This document shows, piece after piece, positions 63,530-64,000 of a stretch of DNA of 64,000 nt. Location: positions 1,240,001-1,304,000 of the forward strand of contig NZ_CP029480.1 in the NCBI RefSeq assembly GCF_003258705.1, given 5' to 3'. Each line of letters starts with the position of its first letter. Position 1 is the first letter of the stretch. This DNA comes from Arcticibacterium luteifluviistationis (GTDB lineage Bacteria; Bacteroidota; Bacteroidia; Cytophagales; Spirosomataceae). The notes below the pieces were generated by a model. It worked only from the letters and a program-made list of their open reading frames with translations. It was not told the DNA's origin and did not search any database. The position numbers and the translations under genes were made by a program.

Positions 63530-64000
63530 ATGAAAAGTAACACGTTGAATTTCACGCTCTCTATATCCATTCTTTCATTCATTGCTGTGCTATCTTCTTG
63601 CAATGTCAACTCTAAAAAGATAATTATCAATGATAAAACTTACACGAGTAAACTGATTTTTGAAGATGATTTTGACAAAGGATTAGACAATTGGAAAGTA
63701 GAGCAAATGCCCAAGGGCAATACCGTGGTTAATAAAAGTAAACTAGAAATAGATGATGTGTCTGGCTGTACAGTATGGCTTAACAAAAAGCTAGAAGGGG
63801 CTATTAGCATTGAATACGACGTTTTCATCATCCGAGACGGAGGGGCAAACGATCGCGTTTCAGACCTCAATTGTTTTTGGATGGTACAAGACCCAGAGAA
63901 TCCAGAAAACCTGTTTGCAGCATCAGAAAAACGTGGTGGTAAGTTCTCAAATTATGACTCCCTGAAATTATACTACATGGGTGTAGGAGGAAACGACAAT
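63530..64000 (+). CDS. DUF6250-type lipoprotein, truncated by window end
   Basis: The ATG at 63530 opens a frame that runs to the window edge (157 residues seen). It has a lipobox (LSSC, about residue 24) and then a jellyroll-like domain: FEDDFDKGLDNWKVEQMPKG, DDVSGCTVWLNKKLEGAISIEYDV, DRVSDLNCFWM. This matches DUF6250 proteins found with polysaccharide-degrading enzymes. The function is probably glycan binding or hydrolysis, but the catalytic part cannot be judged because the C-terminus is missing. Confidence 0.78.
   Translation, partial: MKSNTLNFTLSISILSFIAVLSSCNVNSKKIIINDKTYTSKLIFEDDFDKGLDNWKVEQMPKGNTVVNKSKLEIDDVSGCTVWLNKKLEGAISIEYDVFIIRDGGANDRVSDLNCFWMVQDPENPENLFAASEKRGGKFSNYDSLKLYYMGVGGNDN

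Overview
The window comes from a Bacteroidota chromosome, most likely a marine member of the Cytophagales or a relative. The evidence is low-GC DNA, TonB-dependent receptors with carboxypeptidase-type N-terminal domains, a hybrid two-component system with a Reg_prop propeller, promoters of the TTTG-N~20-TAnnTTTG type, and many family S1 sulfatases. Almost everything from about 5.9 kb to the right end is a carbohydrate-utilisation region aimed at sulfated, uronate-containing and probably fucosylated glycans, with a xylan module set inside it. Layout: (1) 1-4.2 kb, minus strand: a TonB-dependent receptor (running off the left edge) behind a beta-helix lipoprotein, with a Pho-box-like promoter. 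(2) 4.4-5.85 kb has no intact gene. It holds a candidate ~95-nt small RNA bracketed by a promoter and an intrinsic terminator, a decayed IS256-family transposase and a long hairpin. (3) 5.9-9.9 kb: kduI-kduD-DUF4861 (minus) diverging from a LacI-type regulator; both promoters share one CG-centred palindrome. (4) 10.0-14.2 kb: a one-protein hybrid two-component regulator. (5) 14.7-20.3 kb: a xylan module with GH10 xylanase, GPH symporter, GH43, a transketolase 3' remnant, a transaldolase and a Nudix-type regulator. (6) 20.7-25.0 kb, minus: GH97, a GH117-like protein and a sulfatase. (7) 25.4-40.5 kb, plus: sugar MFS, sulfatase, two ~930-residue heparinase II/III-type lyases flanking a GH97, an esterase, a beta-helix protein with a PDZ tail, and a GH29 fucosidase. 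(8) 41.0-49.8 kb: a DUF4249 lipoprotein with its TonB receptor, DUF1080, a second beta-helix/PDZ protein and a sulfatase. (9) 49.8-51.4 kb: an island of hairpin repeats around two small uncharacterised genes. (10) 51.7-64.0 kb: a third heparinase II/III-type lyase, a GH141-like protein, a sulfatase, a cytochrome c-linked propeller dehydrogenase, a sulfatase, a MITE-like element, a sialate O-acetylesterase-type enzyme and a truncated DUF6250 protein. The genes suggest this division of labour. Surface and periplasmic sulfatases, esterases, fucosidase and beta-helix enzymes strip and trim the polymer. Heparinase-type lyases cleave at uronic acids by beta-elimination. The unsaturated uronate reaches KduI and KduD as 4-deoxy-5-keto sugar, while MFS carriers import sugars. 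No SusC/SusD pair, no GH88/GH105 and no kdgK/kdgA are in the window, so those steps must be elsewhere or done differently. Evolutionary scars are visible: a 113-bp direct repeat (two mismatches) at 14193 and 20669, a ghost of the hybrid regulator at 20612, a ghost of the sulfatase at 14232, and two homologous intergenic regions upstream of 14694 and 25421. Together they record a past duplication with reciprocal loss, and the xylan module now lies between the copies.
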